64,000 nucleotides of DNA from Neobacillus cucumis. Lineage in GTDB: Bacteria > Bacillota > Bacilli > Bacillales_B > DSM-18226. Of the stretch, positions 37,201 through 46,509 are shown in pieces (within the stretch, counting starts at the first letter, position 1; each line of letters starts with the position of its first letter). Position numbers and translations under genes: made by a program. The notes under the pieces are model-generated. The model was not told the origin of the DNA. It made no database searches and worked only from the letters and a program-made list of their open reading frames with translations. Where the stretch lies: positions 1 to 64,000 of the forward strand of contig NZ_JAMBOH010000026.1 in assembly GCF_023715505.1 (NCBI RefSeq), in the 5' to 3' direction.

Positions 37201-37235
37201 TTATATTTCAAATATTAAAAATATTTGAAATATAA
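37201..37235. promoter_or_regulatory. Perfect 35-bp palindrome, candidate LysR operator
   Basis: TTATATTTCAAATATT, spacer AAA, then its exact reverse complement. It lies between the divergent ALDH and LysR genes, 83 nt from the ALDH start. The nested ATTTC/GAAAT arms fit a LysR-type box. Confidence 0.7.
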
Positions 37236-37366
37236 ATGGTACTCTACTTTAATTTCAGATATAATACAAATATCAATTTATTGTTAAACATATTTATATT
37301 TATTTATAACCTACAAGATCTTACTCTAAGTCTAATAGAAAATAAATATTGGGAGATGAAGCTATA

Positions 37367-38302
37367 TTGGACATGCCTTTAAATCTGCATCAATTACAAT
37401 TGTTTTGTTGTGTAGTTGAACATCGCAGTTATTCTCAAGCGGCCAGAAGTCTACATATGACACAACCAGCTTTAAGTCTACAAATAAAATCCCTGGAAGA
37501 AAGATTGGGTGCTAAGTTATTTGTTAGAAAAGGAAACAATATTGAGCTAACTAGTGTTGGTATACATGTGGCGCAGTATGCGTCAAATTTACTTAGCCTT
37601 GACAAAAGATTACGTTCATCCGTTAAAGAACTAGTGTCCGGAGAAACTGGAGAAATTGCCATTGGCAGTAATCGCCCCTTTGGACGTTATATACTACCTA
37701 AATTCATCCTAAAATTTATACAGCAATACCCTTCTGTTGAATTATCTACTACCTATGATAATACAGAAAAAATTTCTCGTTATGTGTTGGACGAGAAAGT
37801 AAATGTTGGTTTTGGCGTTTGGTCAAAGGATCAAACCATTCCATCTGACTTTAAAAAATACCTAATTCGGAAGGATTACTGGACATTAGTTTGTGCTGGA
37901 GGATCCCAGTGGGCAACATGGCATGGAACAGTTCAGGATGTGTTACAAAAAGCCCCTCTGGTTGGTTCCTTGCCAAGGACCTCTCATGGAGAAATTATCA
38001 AAAACGAACTTCGCAAGCTTGGATTGGATACAAATGAATATAAATTCAATATGCGCCTTGATGATATCGAATCAATCAAAATGGCCGTTATCTCCCAATT
38101 AGGTATTGCCTTCCTGCCGCGAATAACGATTGATAGGGAATTATCAAACGGAGAATTAGTACCAGTCCCATTAATTCAGGAATACCTTCCAGCTCTAGAT
38201 TATTATTTAATAATAAAAGAAGGAGCTTATATTTCCCCTACAATGGAGAATTTTATAAATTATATTTTAGAAGAAACAAAAGAGATAAATCACCAACTTT
38301 AA
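37367..38302 (+). CDS. LysR family transcriptional regulator
   Basis: 311-aa regulator. The HTH reads SYSQAARSLHMTQPALSLQI near residues 20-39, a linker helix follows, and the effector domain starts near GEIAIGSNRPFGRYILP. Start is TTG 11 nt after GGGAG; an ATG two codons later is also possible. Divergent from the ALDH gene and convergent with the EamA exporter gene. Likely autoregulated and controlling the ALDH gene through the palindrome at 37201-37235. Whether it also controls the oxygenase operon is not visible. Confidence 0.85.
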   Translation: MDMPLNLHQLQLFCCVVEHRSYSQAARSLHMTQPALSLQIKSLEERLGAKLFVRKGNNIELTSVGIHVAQYASNLLSLDKRLRSSVKELVSGETGEIAIGSNRPFGRYILPKFILKFIQQYPSVELSTTYDNTEKISRYVLDEKVNVGFGVWSKDQTIPSDFKKYLIRKDYWTLVCAGGSQWATWHGTVQDVLQKAPLVGSLPRTSHGEIIKNELRKLGLDTNEYKFNMRLDDIESIKMAVISQLGIAFLPRITIDRELSNGELVPVPLIQEYLPALDYYLIIKEGAYISPTMENFINYILEETKEINHQL

Positions 38303-38318
38303 ACCTATAAAAAATGAT

Positions 38319-39263
38319 TTAAACCAAAATGATGAAACATATACCTGTAAGTACTAAAATAGTCCCAAGCAGCGTCCGGTAGGTAATACCTTCTTGATTT
38401 TTGAAGAGAAAAAAACTAATTGGTGTCACAATAACTGGTGTAGACATGGTAATAAGATTTGCAATTGATATAGGAATATATCGCATGGACGCAATCACGG
38501 AGATTTGTGCAGAAATTGTTATTATACCGCTAGCGACATACAATAATACGCCCCTTGGGTCAGACTTTTTAATCTGGCCCAAAAAAGAATGGGCACTTTT
38601 ATTGGTCATCGAAAACAGTATCAGCCCTAACACTGCCCCAAAGATACTTCCTAGAATTGGTTCATTCCAGTTTTTAATGGCTGCACCTCTAAGAACGTTT
38701 CCAATCGCATAAGAAAGTGAACTCAGAAAAGCAAGTAATATTCCTGATTTTATTAGCCCAATAATGGAAGATTGCCTTGACGGTTGCATCATTAAATTTT
38801 CTTTACTTGCTGCAATCTCTCTTTTTGCTGAATTTTTCGCAACATATGAAACTAAGAACAAACCACATAATATAACACCAACTGAAAGCAAATCCACCCA
38901 ACTTAGTTTCTCGCCCATGAATAGCCATGCAATAATTGTTGTAAACATAGGATTACTTACTTGAAATGTACTTGCACGCGAGGGACCTAACCTATCAATC
39001 GTTTCAAAGAAAAACCAACGCCCCATATAGGTACTGAAAAACCCCGCAGTTAAAAACAATAAAAATCCCTTAGTATGCCAATCAAACTGGCCTTCCTTAA
39101 AAAAAAGCAATTGGATTAAAAATAAACCTGCAGCAAAAAGAACATTTACCCATACAGAAATAAGAAATCCAATATTAATATCTAGTCGAGCAATTGCTAA
39201 CTTCGTCAAAATAATGTTAGAAGAAAATAAAACTAAAGCAAGTAACGCCAACGTTTCTCCCAT
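38319..39263 (-). CDS. EamA/DMT family transporter
   Basis: 314 aa with ten predicted membrane helices in two EamA repeats (about 1-135 and 165-314), typical of the drug/metabolite transporter superfamily. Each repeat ends with a conserved pattern such as FSTYMGRWFFFETIDRLGPS and ISVIASMRYIPISIANLITM. It is the last gene on the minus strand, 242 nt after the ThDP gene and separated by a strong hairpin. It may export an acidic intermediate or import a metabolite; the direction is unknown. The start has a weak GAGGTAAATTTG upstream. Confidence 0.75.
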   Translation of the reverse strand: MGETLALLALVLFSSNIILTKLAIARLDINIGFLISVWVNVLFAAGLFLIQLLFFKEGQFDWHTKGFLLFLTAGFFSTYMGRWFFFETIDRLGPSRASTFQVSNPMFTTIIAWLFMGEKLSWVDLLSVGVILCGLFLVSYVAKNSAKREIAASKENLMMQPSRQSSIIGLIKSGILLAFLSSLSYAIGNVLRGAAIKNWNEPILGSIFGAVLGLILFSMTNKSAHSFLGQIKKSDPRGVLLYVASGIITISAQISVIASMRYIPISIANLITMSTPVIVTPISFFLFKNQEGITYRTLLGTILVLTGICFIILV

Positions 39264-39360
39264 TCAAATTTACCTCATCTCTATTTATTCTTAATCTTGA
39301 ATACTCTTTCCATAATTGCAATTCCCCCCTTACGCTAGGAATATTTCCTATTTCAAGAAA

Positions 39361-39396
39361 TCGACGTTTAACTCTCTGTATATAGTTAAACGTCGA
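39361..39396. promoter_or_regulatory. 13-bp perfect hairpin without U-tract
   Basis: TCGACGTTTAACT pairs with AGTTAAACGTCGA over a 10-nt loop. It lies 98 nt before the EamA start and about 110 nt after the ThDP stop. No T-run on either side, so it is not a standard terminator. Operator or mRNA stability element are both possible. Confidence 0.5.
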
Positions 39397-39505
39397 GTCT
39401 ACTAAAGTTATTTCTTAATTCATTTTTGATAGAAACATACAAAACAATTTTCTCAGTGTTTGTTAGTTTAATTATTGTTTCATTACCTTTATCCTGATAT
39501 CCAAA

Positions 39506-41152
39506 CTACCTAGCAGTGGCCGGTATCGCATCTGGAGGCAGCCCTTCCCACTGATCCTGAATGATATCAATGATTGCAGGTTTTCCTGAAGCGATTGCTC
39601 GATTTATTGCTCCATCTAATTGTTCGGCAGATTCTACCCGCTCGCCGTAAGCACCTAGTAAACGTGCAAATTCAGCAAAGTCAATATTATTGTAATGAAT
39701 CCCTATATGTCGTCCATCATGAGCTGTTTTTTGCCTATCCCGTGTATTACCATAACAGAAATTATTTAAGACAATATTGACAACTGGAATATTCTCTCGG
39801 ACTGCGGTCTCTAAATCTTGAGCCACCATCCAAAATGCTCCATCTCCTGTGACGCTTAAAACGATCCTTTCAGGATTAGCAAGCTTAATCCCCATGGATG
39901 CAGGAAATCCCCACCCCATGGATCCACCTGCGGCTGCATAAAAGTTTCCTGGTTTAAATTTTCCATATCGAGTAAGCCATGGTCCGAAGGTAGCTGCATC
40001 TTCCACTATTATGACATCTTTTTCGTTCATTAAACGGTTTATAGATTCGAGAACAGAAATGGAAGAAACAGGACAATCGGTAACCAACTCTGGTAACTTC
40101 GTCTCTTCTAGATATTTAGGTAAATACTTATTGAAGTTTGCCCGGTCAACTAAATTTTCTGTATAGCTAGCCAACTGGTCAATGATTACTTTCATGGTCT
40201 CCTTTGCATCCCCCAATAAACTTACCTCAGGGATGTAGATCTTCCCTATTTCATTTTCATCAATATCAATATGAATCAATTTTGTTTTATTTGATATTGA
40301 TGTCCATCTATTTGTTGAAAACTCCGAAAAATGCATGCCTACAGCGAAAATAACATCAGCCTCTTTTATTAGTTCCCAACTGGAAGGGGCACATCCAGGT
40401 CCCACATTTCCAAAATAAAGGGAATGATTATTCGGAAATACATTCGGTTTTCTCCAAGTGGTTATTACAGGGATGGCAAGCTGCTCTGCCAACTGAATCA
40501 ACTCATTTGTCCCATTTGAAATCGCTACCCCACCTCCTGCAATGATCACAGGATCCTTGGCGTCTTTAAGTATTTCAACCGCTCGTTTGATACCGTTTAC
40601 ATCAATAACACGATGATTTAATCGATGAACAGGCCTGAACGAGAATTCTTTTATTTCACTAATTTGAACATCAAGCGGAATTGAAATAGCTACAGGCCTT
40701 GGTCTGCCTGAAAGTGCTGTTTTTATCCCTCTTTGAAGTAATTCCGGAATTCTGGGCGTTTGGTGGATTTCAATTGACCATTTTGTGATAGGTTCAAAAA
40801 ATTTAACAAGATCCATTTCTTCAAAGGCATCTCGATAGTAAATTTCATCCGAAACTTGCCCTATTATTGCTAAGATAGGAACTGACTCTGCGTATGCATT
40901 ATGAATGCCGATGGTTAGGTTTGCTGCACCGGGGCCTCTTGAAGCCATACAGACACCAATTGTTCCTGTTGATCTTGCAAATCCATCCGCCATGAACGCA
41001 GCTATTTGTTCATGACGGACTGATATATAGCGGATCTCATCATTATCATATAAAGCATCAATTAAATGCATGATTGTCGTGCCTGGTAAACCAAAAGCAT
41101 ATTTTATTCCTTCACGTTGCAGTGTTTCAATGACTGCCTGAGCACCATTCAT
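39506..41152 (-). CDS. Thiamine diphosphate-binding protein (acetolactate synthase-like)
   Basis: 548-aa ThDP enzyme. Catalytic Glu is in SVRHEQIAAFMADGFA near residue 48, with the GRP/GAN segment ASRGPGAANLTIGIHNA following, a middle domain about 190-330, and the ThDP/Mg motif from GDGAFWMVAQDL to VLNNFCYGN near 435-465. It looks like the AHAS/benzoylformate decarboxylase superfamily, not a housekeeping ilvB (no ilvN neighbour). Last gene of the oxygenase-TRAP operon, 72 nt after the TAXI gene. A 2-oxoacid or carboligation step following ring cleavage or side-chain processing is inference. Confidence 0.8.
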   Translation of the reverse strand: MNGAQAVIETLQREGIKYAFGLPGTTIMHLIDALYDNDEIRYISVRHEQIAAFMADGFARSTGTIGVCMASRGPGAANLTIGIHNAYAESVPILAIIGQVSDEIYYRDAFEEMDLVKFFEPITKWSIEIHQTPRIPELLQRGIKTALSGRPRPVAISIPLDVQISEIKEFSFRPVHRLNHRVIDVNGIKRAVEILKDAKDPVIIAGGGVAISNGTNELIQLAEQLAIPVITTWRKPNVFPNNHSLYFGNVGPGCAPSSWELIKEADVIFAVGMHFSEFSTNRWTSISNKTKLIHIDIDENEIGKIYIPEVSLLGDAKETMKVIIDQLASYTENLVDRANFNKYLPKYLEETKLPELVTDCPVSSISVLESINRLMNEKDVIIVEDAATFGPWLTRYGKFKPGNFYAAAGGSMGWGFPASMGIKLANPERIVLSVTGDGAFWMVAQDLETAVRENIPVVNIVLNNFCYGNTRDRQKTAHDGRHIGIHYNNIDFAEFARLLGAYGERVESAEQLDGAINRAIASGKPAIIDIIQDQWEGLPPDAIPATAR

Positions 41153-41224
41153 ATTTTTACTCCCTCAGTGTTATCTCTATTGTTCGACAGATCAGACTTT
41201 TTTTTTATTTTTTCCAAGCAATGC

Positions 41225-42253
41225 TTACTTTTTCAATATTCCTGCTTCCTTGTAGAACTTTTCTGCACCTGGATGCATCGGAGCTCCCTGTACATCTGCA
41301 ATTGTGTCTTTCGTTACCGCTTCAAAAGACTTGTGCACCGTGTAAAGGTAATCAAGATGTTCATATATTGCCTTAGTTACTTTATACACTACATCATCTG
41401 GTACATCTGCACTGGTAACCAAAATCGTGTCAACTGCTGCTGTAGGTATATCCTTTTTTACAAATGGATATGTACCAGCCTTTATGGTATATGGTTTGGC
41501 GGCAAGTTCTTTTTCCATTGCTTTAATTGCTTTATCAGATAGAGGTAATATTTTCATTGGCTTACTTGTATTCAATTCAATTAAGTTACCTGCAGGTGTT
41601 GGAAGTGGTGATAATGATCCATCCATCTTGTTATCTTTAATCTGATCATTGGCTTTTGAAACGGCTAAATACTGAATCTTTCCCCCGTTCTTTTCAATTT
41701 GTTCATAGCTGCTTCCATAGCTTTTAAAAACAACGCGGTTGGATATTTCCATTGGGGAATTTTTTGTATTTACAGCCGCTACCAATGGCATCTTTTCTTT
41801 TACAATTTGTTCGATTGATGATATTCCTGAATCTTCACTAACTGCGAAATGGTATGGCATGGAATGTAGATAGGCAACTGTTCGCACTTTATCCATTTTA
41901 GATGTGTAAGGCTTCTCCCCTTTATATGCCCATTTTGCTGCCGATGCACTGACAATTCCAAATTCTGCTTGACCTGTCATAACTGTCATGATATTCGCAC
42001 CATCCTGACCAGGTTGATACGTAAAGGTTGAATTAGGATAAGAACGTTTAATTGATTCGCCTAATCCCTCACCAATTGTGCTCCATAGGCCACCAGCCGA
42101 TCCACCAGCGATGGTTACCTTAATATCTCCTTTACTACTAGTCTTTGCTTTTGAAGAGACTTCCTTTGTTGGCTTTCCTCCACATCCTGCTAAAACTAGT
42201 ATTAAAACTAGTAGAATGCTGACAAATTGATAGAATTTTTTCATTCTTTTCAT
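41225..42253 (-). CDS. TAXI family TRAP transporter solute-binding lipoprotein
   Basis: 342-aa extracytoplasmic receptor. A lipoprotein signal peptide ends with the lipobox VLAGCGG at about residues 20-26, so Cys23 would be lipidated. The mature part starts VTIAGGSAGGLWSTIGEGLG and continues with FTYQPGQDGANIMTVMTGQA, hallmarks of TAXI (TRAP-associated extracytoplasmic immunogenic) proteins. It captures an organic anion for the fused permease encoded just upstream. Placement within the oxygenase operon suggests an aromatic or dicarboxylic acid ligand. The start has AAAGGGGAAATGAAA upstream. Confidence 0.88.
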   Translation of the reverse strand: MKRMKKFYQFVSILLVLILVLAGCGGKPTKEVSSKAKTSSKGDIKVTIAGGSAGGLWSTIGEGLGESIKRSYPNSTFTYQPGQDGANIMTVMTGQAEFGIVSASAAKWAYKGEKPYTSKMDKVRTVAYLHSMPYHFAVSEDSGISSIEQIVKEKMPLVAAVNTKNSPMEISNRVVFKSYGSSYEQIEKNGGKIQYLAVSKANDQIKDNKMDGSLSPLPTPAGNLIELNTSKPMKILPLSDKAIKAMEKELAAKPYTIKAGTYPFVKKDIPTAAVDTILVTSADVPDDVVYKVTKAIYEHLDYLYTVHKSFEAVTKDTIADVQGAPMHPGAEKFYKEAGILKK

Positions 42254-42289
42254 TTCCCCTTTGTTTGTTATGTTTAAACTTTTCCTAAT

Positions 42290-44269
42290 TTAACTTTCGA
42301 TCTTTGAATTTAACATTTTAATCTCTTTTACTTGGAATCTATCAGTACCTTTGAAATCTTTAACTACATCAGGTATGTTTGGAACTAAAGTAAATACAAT
42401 ACCTATTAAACCAATAATACTAGTTATAATACTTGGGTAAATAAGAAGGATACTGCTGATTACAACAATCCACTGTTTCCATCTTTCTAGAGTCTTGCCA
42501 AACCAACCTTCCAATCCAGCGGCTAGGGATATCACACCTAATATGGCTGTTATAACTGAAATGCTAATTTTTATTGGTGAACCAATTAGCAACAGTGACG
42601 GATCGTAAACAAACATAAATGGGATAATAAAAGCAACTAGCCCTAAACGACAAGCCAAGAAACCTATCTTCATTGGATTTGCCCCTGCGATGGCTGCTGC
42701 TGCATAAGCAGCAACTGCAACTGGTGGAGTAATCGCTGATAAGCAAGCATAATATAGAATAAACAAATGAGCTTGTAGCATATCGATTCCGACTTCAATC
42801 ATAATCGGGGCTGCTAAAACGGCTGTAAGAACATAAGCAGCAGGGGTAGGCATCCCCATACCAAAAATTACACACACCATCATCGTTACCACCATGGTCA
42901 TTAATAAACTGCCTCCAGATGCTGCATGGATAAGACCAGAAAATTTACCTCCTAAGCCTGTCACTTGAATAACCCCTGCAACCACCCCTGCTGCTGCACA
43001 GACAGCAACTAATGGTGAAATACGAGTAGTGGTTTCTATCAAGGTATTAAATAGTTTACTAGGAGTAAGACGAGTTTCCTTTTTTAAGTAACTTACAAGG
43101 ATTGTTGCTACGGATGCAGAAATTGCCCCTAATACAGGAGTGAAACCTTGTTCAAGAAATATAACGAGAACAAGAATAGGAATGACAAATTGTCCCATCG
43201 ATTTCATTACAGCTTTTACAGTCGGTATGTGTTCATCCTCATATCCAGCCATTTTCAATTTTTTAGCCTGGAAATGGACCTGACAGAAAATGGCCAAATA
43301 ATATAACAATCCAGGAACAAGGGCCGCTATTGCAATCGCTGAGTATGAAATACCTGTCATTTCAGCCATTAAAAATGCTGCTGATCCCATAACAGGAGGA
43401 AGAATGCTACCACCAGTCGCGGCGGTTGCTTCGATTGCCCCCGCATATGTTGGTGAGTATCCCACCCTTTTCATGGAGGGGATAGTGAAAGAGCCAGTGG
43501 TAGCAACATCTGCTGTTGGACTACCTGAAATTGACCCATACAGACCACTTGAAATGACTGCTACCTTTGCTGGACCACCTGCTACTCGTCCAGTTAATGC
43601 TTTTGACAGAGCGTAAAAGAAGTTTCCACCACCGGAAGCATTAAATAGATTACCGAAAAGGACAAAAAAGAATACAAAAGTTGCTGCCACACTGGCTATG
43701 GATCCAAAAACTCCATTAACCGTATAAACCATTTGGTCTACAAATTCCATGAGGGTAAACTGTTTATGTCCAAAAGGACCAGAAATAAGATGCCCAAAGA
43801 ATGCATACAGCACTAAAGCGCTTACAATCACAAGCAAACCAAAACCTAATGTTCTCCTTGTCACTTCAAACACGATTAGAAGCATAACAACCCCTACGAC
43901 CATTTCCATCAAAGTTAATGGATCTGCCATAGGCCAACGGGTAAGAAAGCGCTCTGAGTAAACAGTCATAAAAATCCCGATTCCTATTAGTGTAAAAGAA
44001 ATTAGAAGATCTATAAATGGTACTTTATTTCCTTTTTTAATACTATTGAAAGAAAATACAAGGAATGTAATAGCCAGCATAAAAGTGATAAAAATAGAAT
44101 TATGAAGAAATGGGTCGATTGAAGAAAATAAAACAACATAAAATTGAAAGATGGAAATTCCACATATTAAAAGTAATAAAAACTTTTTTATCCAGCCTTC
44201 TGGTTCTCTTATCGTACCAGTACTTAACATTTTCCCTAATGGAAATTTCACATAATCCCTCTTTTCCAT
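42290..44269 (-). CDS. TRAP transporter fused permease (DctQM-type)
   Basis: 659 aa, about 17-18 predicted helices. The N-terminal four-helix DctQ-like unit covers about 25-160, and the DctM part includes FGNLFNASGGGNFFYALSKA, GSISGSPTADVATTGSFTIP, GSILPPVMGSAAFLMAEMTG and VIFGMGMPTPAAYVLTAV. Fused permeases of this kind pair with TAXI receptors and use an ion gradient for uptake. It lies 36 nt upstream of the TAXI gene and 42 nt downstream of the dehydrogenase gene in the same operon. Confidence 0.9.
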   Translation of the reverse strand: MEKRDYVKFPLGKMLSTGTIREPEGWIKKFLLLLICGISIFQFYVVLFSSIDPFLHNSIFITFMLAITFLVFSFNSIKKGNKVPFIDLLISFTLIGIGIFMTVYSERFLTRWPMADPLTLMEMVVGVVMLLIVFEVTRRTLGFGLLVIVSALVLYAFFGHLISGPFGHKQFTLMEFVDQMVYTVNGVFGSIASVAATFVFFFVLFGNLFNASGGGNFFYALSKALTGRVAGGPAKVAVISSGLYGSISGSPTADVATTGSFTIPSMKRVGYSPTYAGAIEATAATGGSILPPVMGSAAFLMAEMTGISYSAIAIAALVPGLLYYLAIFCQVHFQAKKLKMAGYEDEHIPTVKAVMKSMGQFVIPILVLVIFLEQGFTPVLGAISASVATILVSYLKKETRLTPSKLFNTLIETTTRISPLVAVCAAAGVVAGVIQVTGLGGKFSGLIHAASGGSLLMTMVVTMMVCVIFGMGMPTPAAYVLTAVLAAPIMIEVGIDMLQAHLFILYYACLSAITPPVAVAAYAAAAIAGANPMKIGFLACRLGLVAFIIPFMFVYDPSLLLIGSPIKISISVITAILGVISLAAGLEGWFGKTLERWKQWIVVISSILLIYPSIITSIIGLIGIVFTLVPNIPDVVKDFKGTDRFQVKEIKMLNSKIES

Positions 44270-44311
44270 TTATAGATTTTGATTTTATACCATTCAAAAA
44301 TTAATGCTTTA

Positions 44312-45523
44312 TCAAACGGTATGTTTTATTTCCCCAATTACTGGAACTTGATAGTCCAGGGTAAGTTCTTTCCTCTCTTTTGATGATTGAATCGCTTTTA
44401 TGCAAATTTCTAAATTAGCCTTAGCCCAATATCCATCATGTAATGGTGATTCATTCTCTACTATAGATCGATACAGTTCATCAATTACATTAAATCGACC
44501 CGTTTGTTCTTTGGAAATAGGGAGAATAGATCTTTCTTCTTCTCCATATACAATAAGACCATCTGGATGTTGACGGATGTCCCCTTTTTCGCAACTAACA
44601 ACGGTCAATCCAAAGAATGGGTGATTTTTTTCGGTATTTTCATAGTTTTTCGCCAGAGTACCCCCAAACCCTGCAGCTACTTTTAAAGCAACTTCTTCAG
44701 ATTGGGAACTTGTTTCTTTTATGGTTCGGCGAGATTGTGCATAAATATCCGCCTTTTTTAAAGGCCCACCTTCACCAATGTCAAATGTCAATTCAGTTGT
44801 ATGAAAATGATCATATCCATTGTAAATAGCAGTTGCAGCGGTACCATCCTCAAACTCCAAAAAGACTGTATGATTGCCTTCGGTTGGACGAGTTAAATCC
44901 CATACACCGGTAACTGCACGGATACTCCTTACCTGCCCTCCACCTAACAAGCGAATGATGTCAAATTGGTGTGCTCCTTGCCTGAAGGTGACTCCACCGC
45001 CTAATTCCGTTTTTAATTCCTCTGGTGTTCTTGGACGGTATAACCAATCATTAAAGTACCAATTATGGATCATTAAAACTCTTCCCATTTTACCACTATC
45101 GATAATTTCCTTCATTTTTTGAATGGGAGGTTCAAAACTGTGGGAATGTCCAACAATTAACTTAACCCCATTTTCTTCAGCTGCTTGGATCATTTCATCC
45201 GCTTCTTCTAAAGTGGTTGCGAGCGGTTTTTCTACAATTATATGTTTTTTTGCTGCAGCCGCAATCCTAACATGTTCTTTATGAAATTCAGTTGGGGTAG
45301 CAATGTATACCGCATCAACATTAGGGCTCTTACATAAATCATCTATAGAAGAATAGGTTTTGACATCGTAATCTTGAGCAAATTTCTTCAATCTTTCTTC
45401 GTTTCTAGTTGAAGCGGCTGTCAATCTTACCTTTGGATGCTTTAATATATCAGGAATCATCGACGCCCCTGCAATTCCCAATCCTACAATTCCTATATTG
45501 ATAATTCCATCTTGTAAAGGCAT
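44312..45523 (-). CDS. Gfo/Idh/MocA family oxidoreductase (dihydrodiol dehydrogenase candidate)
   Basis: 403-aa NAD(P)-dependent dehydrogenase. The N-terminal Rossmann motif is GIVGLGIAGASMIPD, EKPLATTLEEAD lies near residue 98, and the C-terminal domain carries GGGVTFRQGAHQFDIIRLLG. In Pseudomonas-type phthalate degradation the cis-dihydrodiol dehydrogenase Pht4 belongs to this family. Being translationally coupled to a class II aldolase-type gene (TAAATG junction) and in an operon with a Rieske oxygenase, it is the best candidate for rearomatising the dihydrodiol. That role is inferred. The start has GAGGAGATATTAA upstream. Confidence 0.82.
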   Translation of the reverse strand: MPLQDGIINIGIVGLGIAGASMIPDILKHPKVRLTAASTRNEERLKKFAQDYDVKTYSSIDDLCKSPNVDAVYIATPTEFHKEHVRIAAAAKKHIIVEKPLATTLEEADEMIQAAEENGVKLIVGHSHSFEPPIQKMKEIIDSGKMGRVLMIHNWYFNDWLYRPRTPEELKTELGGGVTFRQGAHQFDIIRLLGGGQVRSIRAVTGVWDLTRPTEGNHTVFLEFEDGTAATAIYNGYDHFHTTELTFDIGEGGPLKKADIYAQSRRTIKETSSQSEEVALKVAAGFGGTLAKNYENTEKNHPFFGLTVVSCEKGDIRQHPDGLIVYGEEERSILPISKEQTGRFNVIDELYRSIVENESPLHDGYWAKANLEICIKAIQSSKERKELTLDYQVPVIGEIKHTV

Positions 45524-46267
45524 TTAATATCTCCTCTCTGCTTCTTGTAGTTTTTTAACATAATACCGCCAAACCCATTTAGCATTAAATTTTATTCCTA
45601 AATCAGGAAGTTCTGCAATATCCTCTTCTGATATCCCTGATGCTTCCTGTCCAGTTTTTGCTACTTCTAACGTTATTTTTGCTAATGTGTTGAAGTTCAA
45701 AGCATTGATCGTTGCCTCTTCGATGGTTGCACCAGTTACTGTAATCCCATGGCCTTTCATTAAACAAATATTCCTATTCCCCATTTGTTCTATCATGGGA
45801 GCAGCCAATTCAGGTCTTGTAACAAGGTAGGATCGAGGAAAAATAGGTATTCCTTCTAAAGCCATTCGCATTGCTGGTATATTAAAAGCACCAAATATAG
45901 GACGCAGTGGTAAATTAGAAATACTACATATTAAAGCTGCGGGTGGATGGGCATGTATCACACAACCAACATCTGGCCGAGATTTCATGATTTCACCATG
46001 TATGGCTAGTTCTTTAGGGATTTGATAACTTCCATGTAAATCCTCACTGTTCCCATCAAAGTCCACTCTTCTAATTGCATCTATGTTCGTGTACCTTAAC
46101 CCATTTTCTTCTTCTCCACGACATCGAATTAACATTTCATTAGTATTAGTATTTGGAATCCGAACACTAACATGTCCTAGAGTTTCATCCACTAACCCTT
46201 CCATGGCTAATATTCTACAAGAGATTGCAACCTTTTCTCTTAATTTATTTATTGAATCGCTCACCAT
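45524..46267 (-). CDS. Class II aldolase/adducin family protein (decarboxylase candidate)
   Basis: 247-aa Zn-dependent class II aldolase fold. Zn ligands and loop are seen as ETLGHVSVRIP, ELAIHGEIMKSRPDVGCVIH-A-H-P (His pair HxH), and a later His in CLMKGHGITVTG. In Gram-positive phthalate pathways, dihydroxyphthalate decarboxylases (PhtC-like) belong to this family. Given the Rieske and Gfo/Idh neighbours, decarboxylation of a dihydroxy-aromatic acid is a reasonable guess; an ordinary aldolase is the alternative. The start is the ATG after AAGGAAAGTGGGTAAA; a GTG 9 nt upstream is unlikely. Confidence 0.82.
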   Translation of the reverse strand: MVSDSINKLREKVAISCRILAMEGLVDETLGHVSVRIPNTNTNEMLIRCRGEEENGLRYTNIDAIRRVDFDGNSEDLHGSYQIPKELAIHGEIMKSRPDVGCVIHAHPPAALICSISNLPLRPIFGAFNIPAMRMALEGIPIFPRSYLVTRPELAAPMIEQMGNRNICLMKGHGITVTGATIEEATINALNFNTLAKITLEVAKTGQEASGISEEDIAELPDLGIKFNAKWVWRYYVKKLQEAERRY

Positions 46268-46281
46268 TTTACCCACTTTCC

Positions 46282-46482
46282 TTAGTTATTAGCTAACTCC
46301 GGTGCAATCACTCGTTTCATTTCCACTATTTCACCTCTCCATGAACATTTGCTGCACCAGCAAAAGTAGGCAATATCATCGGATACCCAATATTCGTTTA
46401 ATAGACTTCTAGAATCCAAAAGTGATTCTCCACAATTTGGACAGTATTTTAGACTTATTTTATATTTTTTAATGTTGTTCAA
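46282..46482 (-). CDS. Small zinc-ribbon protein
   Basis: 66 aa with two CxxC pairs: YCPNCGES near residues 14-21 and WCSKCSW near 42-48, a rubredoxin/zinc-ribbon type knuckle. No other domain. Start is TTG after AGGAGAGG (an ATG nearby leads straight to a stop). It lies between the oxygenase and the aldolase-like decarboxylase, 14 nt before the latter, so it is part of the operon. Two CxxC pairs 24 residues apart could bind Zn or Fe; a rubredoxin-like electron carrier to the oxygenase is imaginable, but the spacing is unlike rubredoxin and I would not assert it. Confidence 0.6.
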   Translation of the reverse strand: MNNIKKYKISLKYCPNCGESLLDSRSLLNEYWVSDDIAYFCWCSKCSWRGEIVEMKRVIAPELANN

Positions 46483-46509
46483 ACCATTCCTCTCCTTTCA
46501 AATTAGAGA

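Noticed and set aside
27069..41152. The two ThDP enzymes as housekeeping acetolactate synthase (ilvB)
   Set aside because: No ilvN or ilvC neighbours, and both lie in catabolic clusters with LysR or transporter genes.
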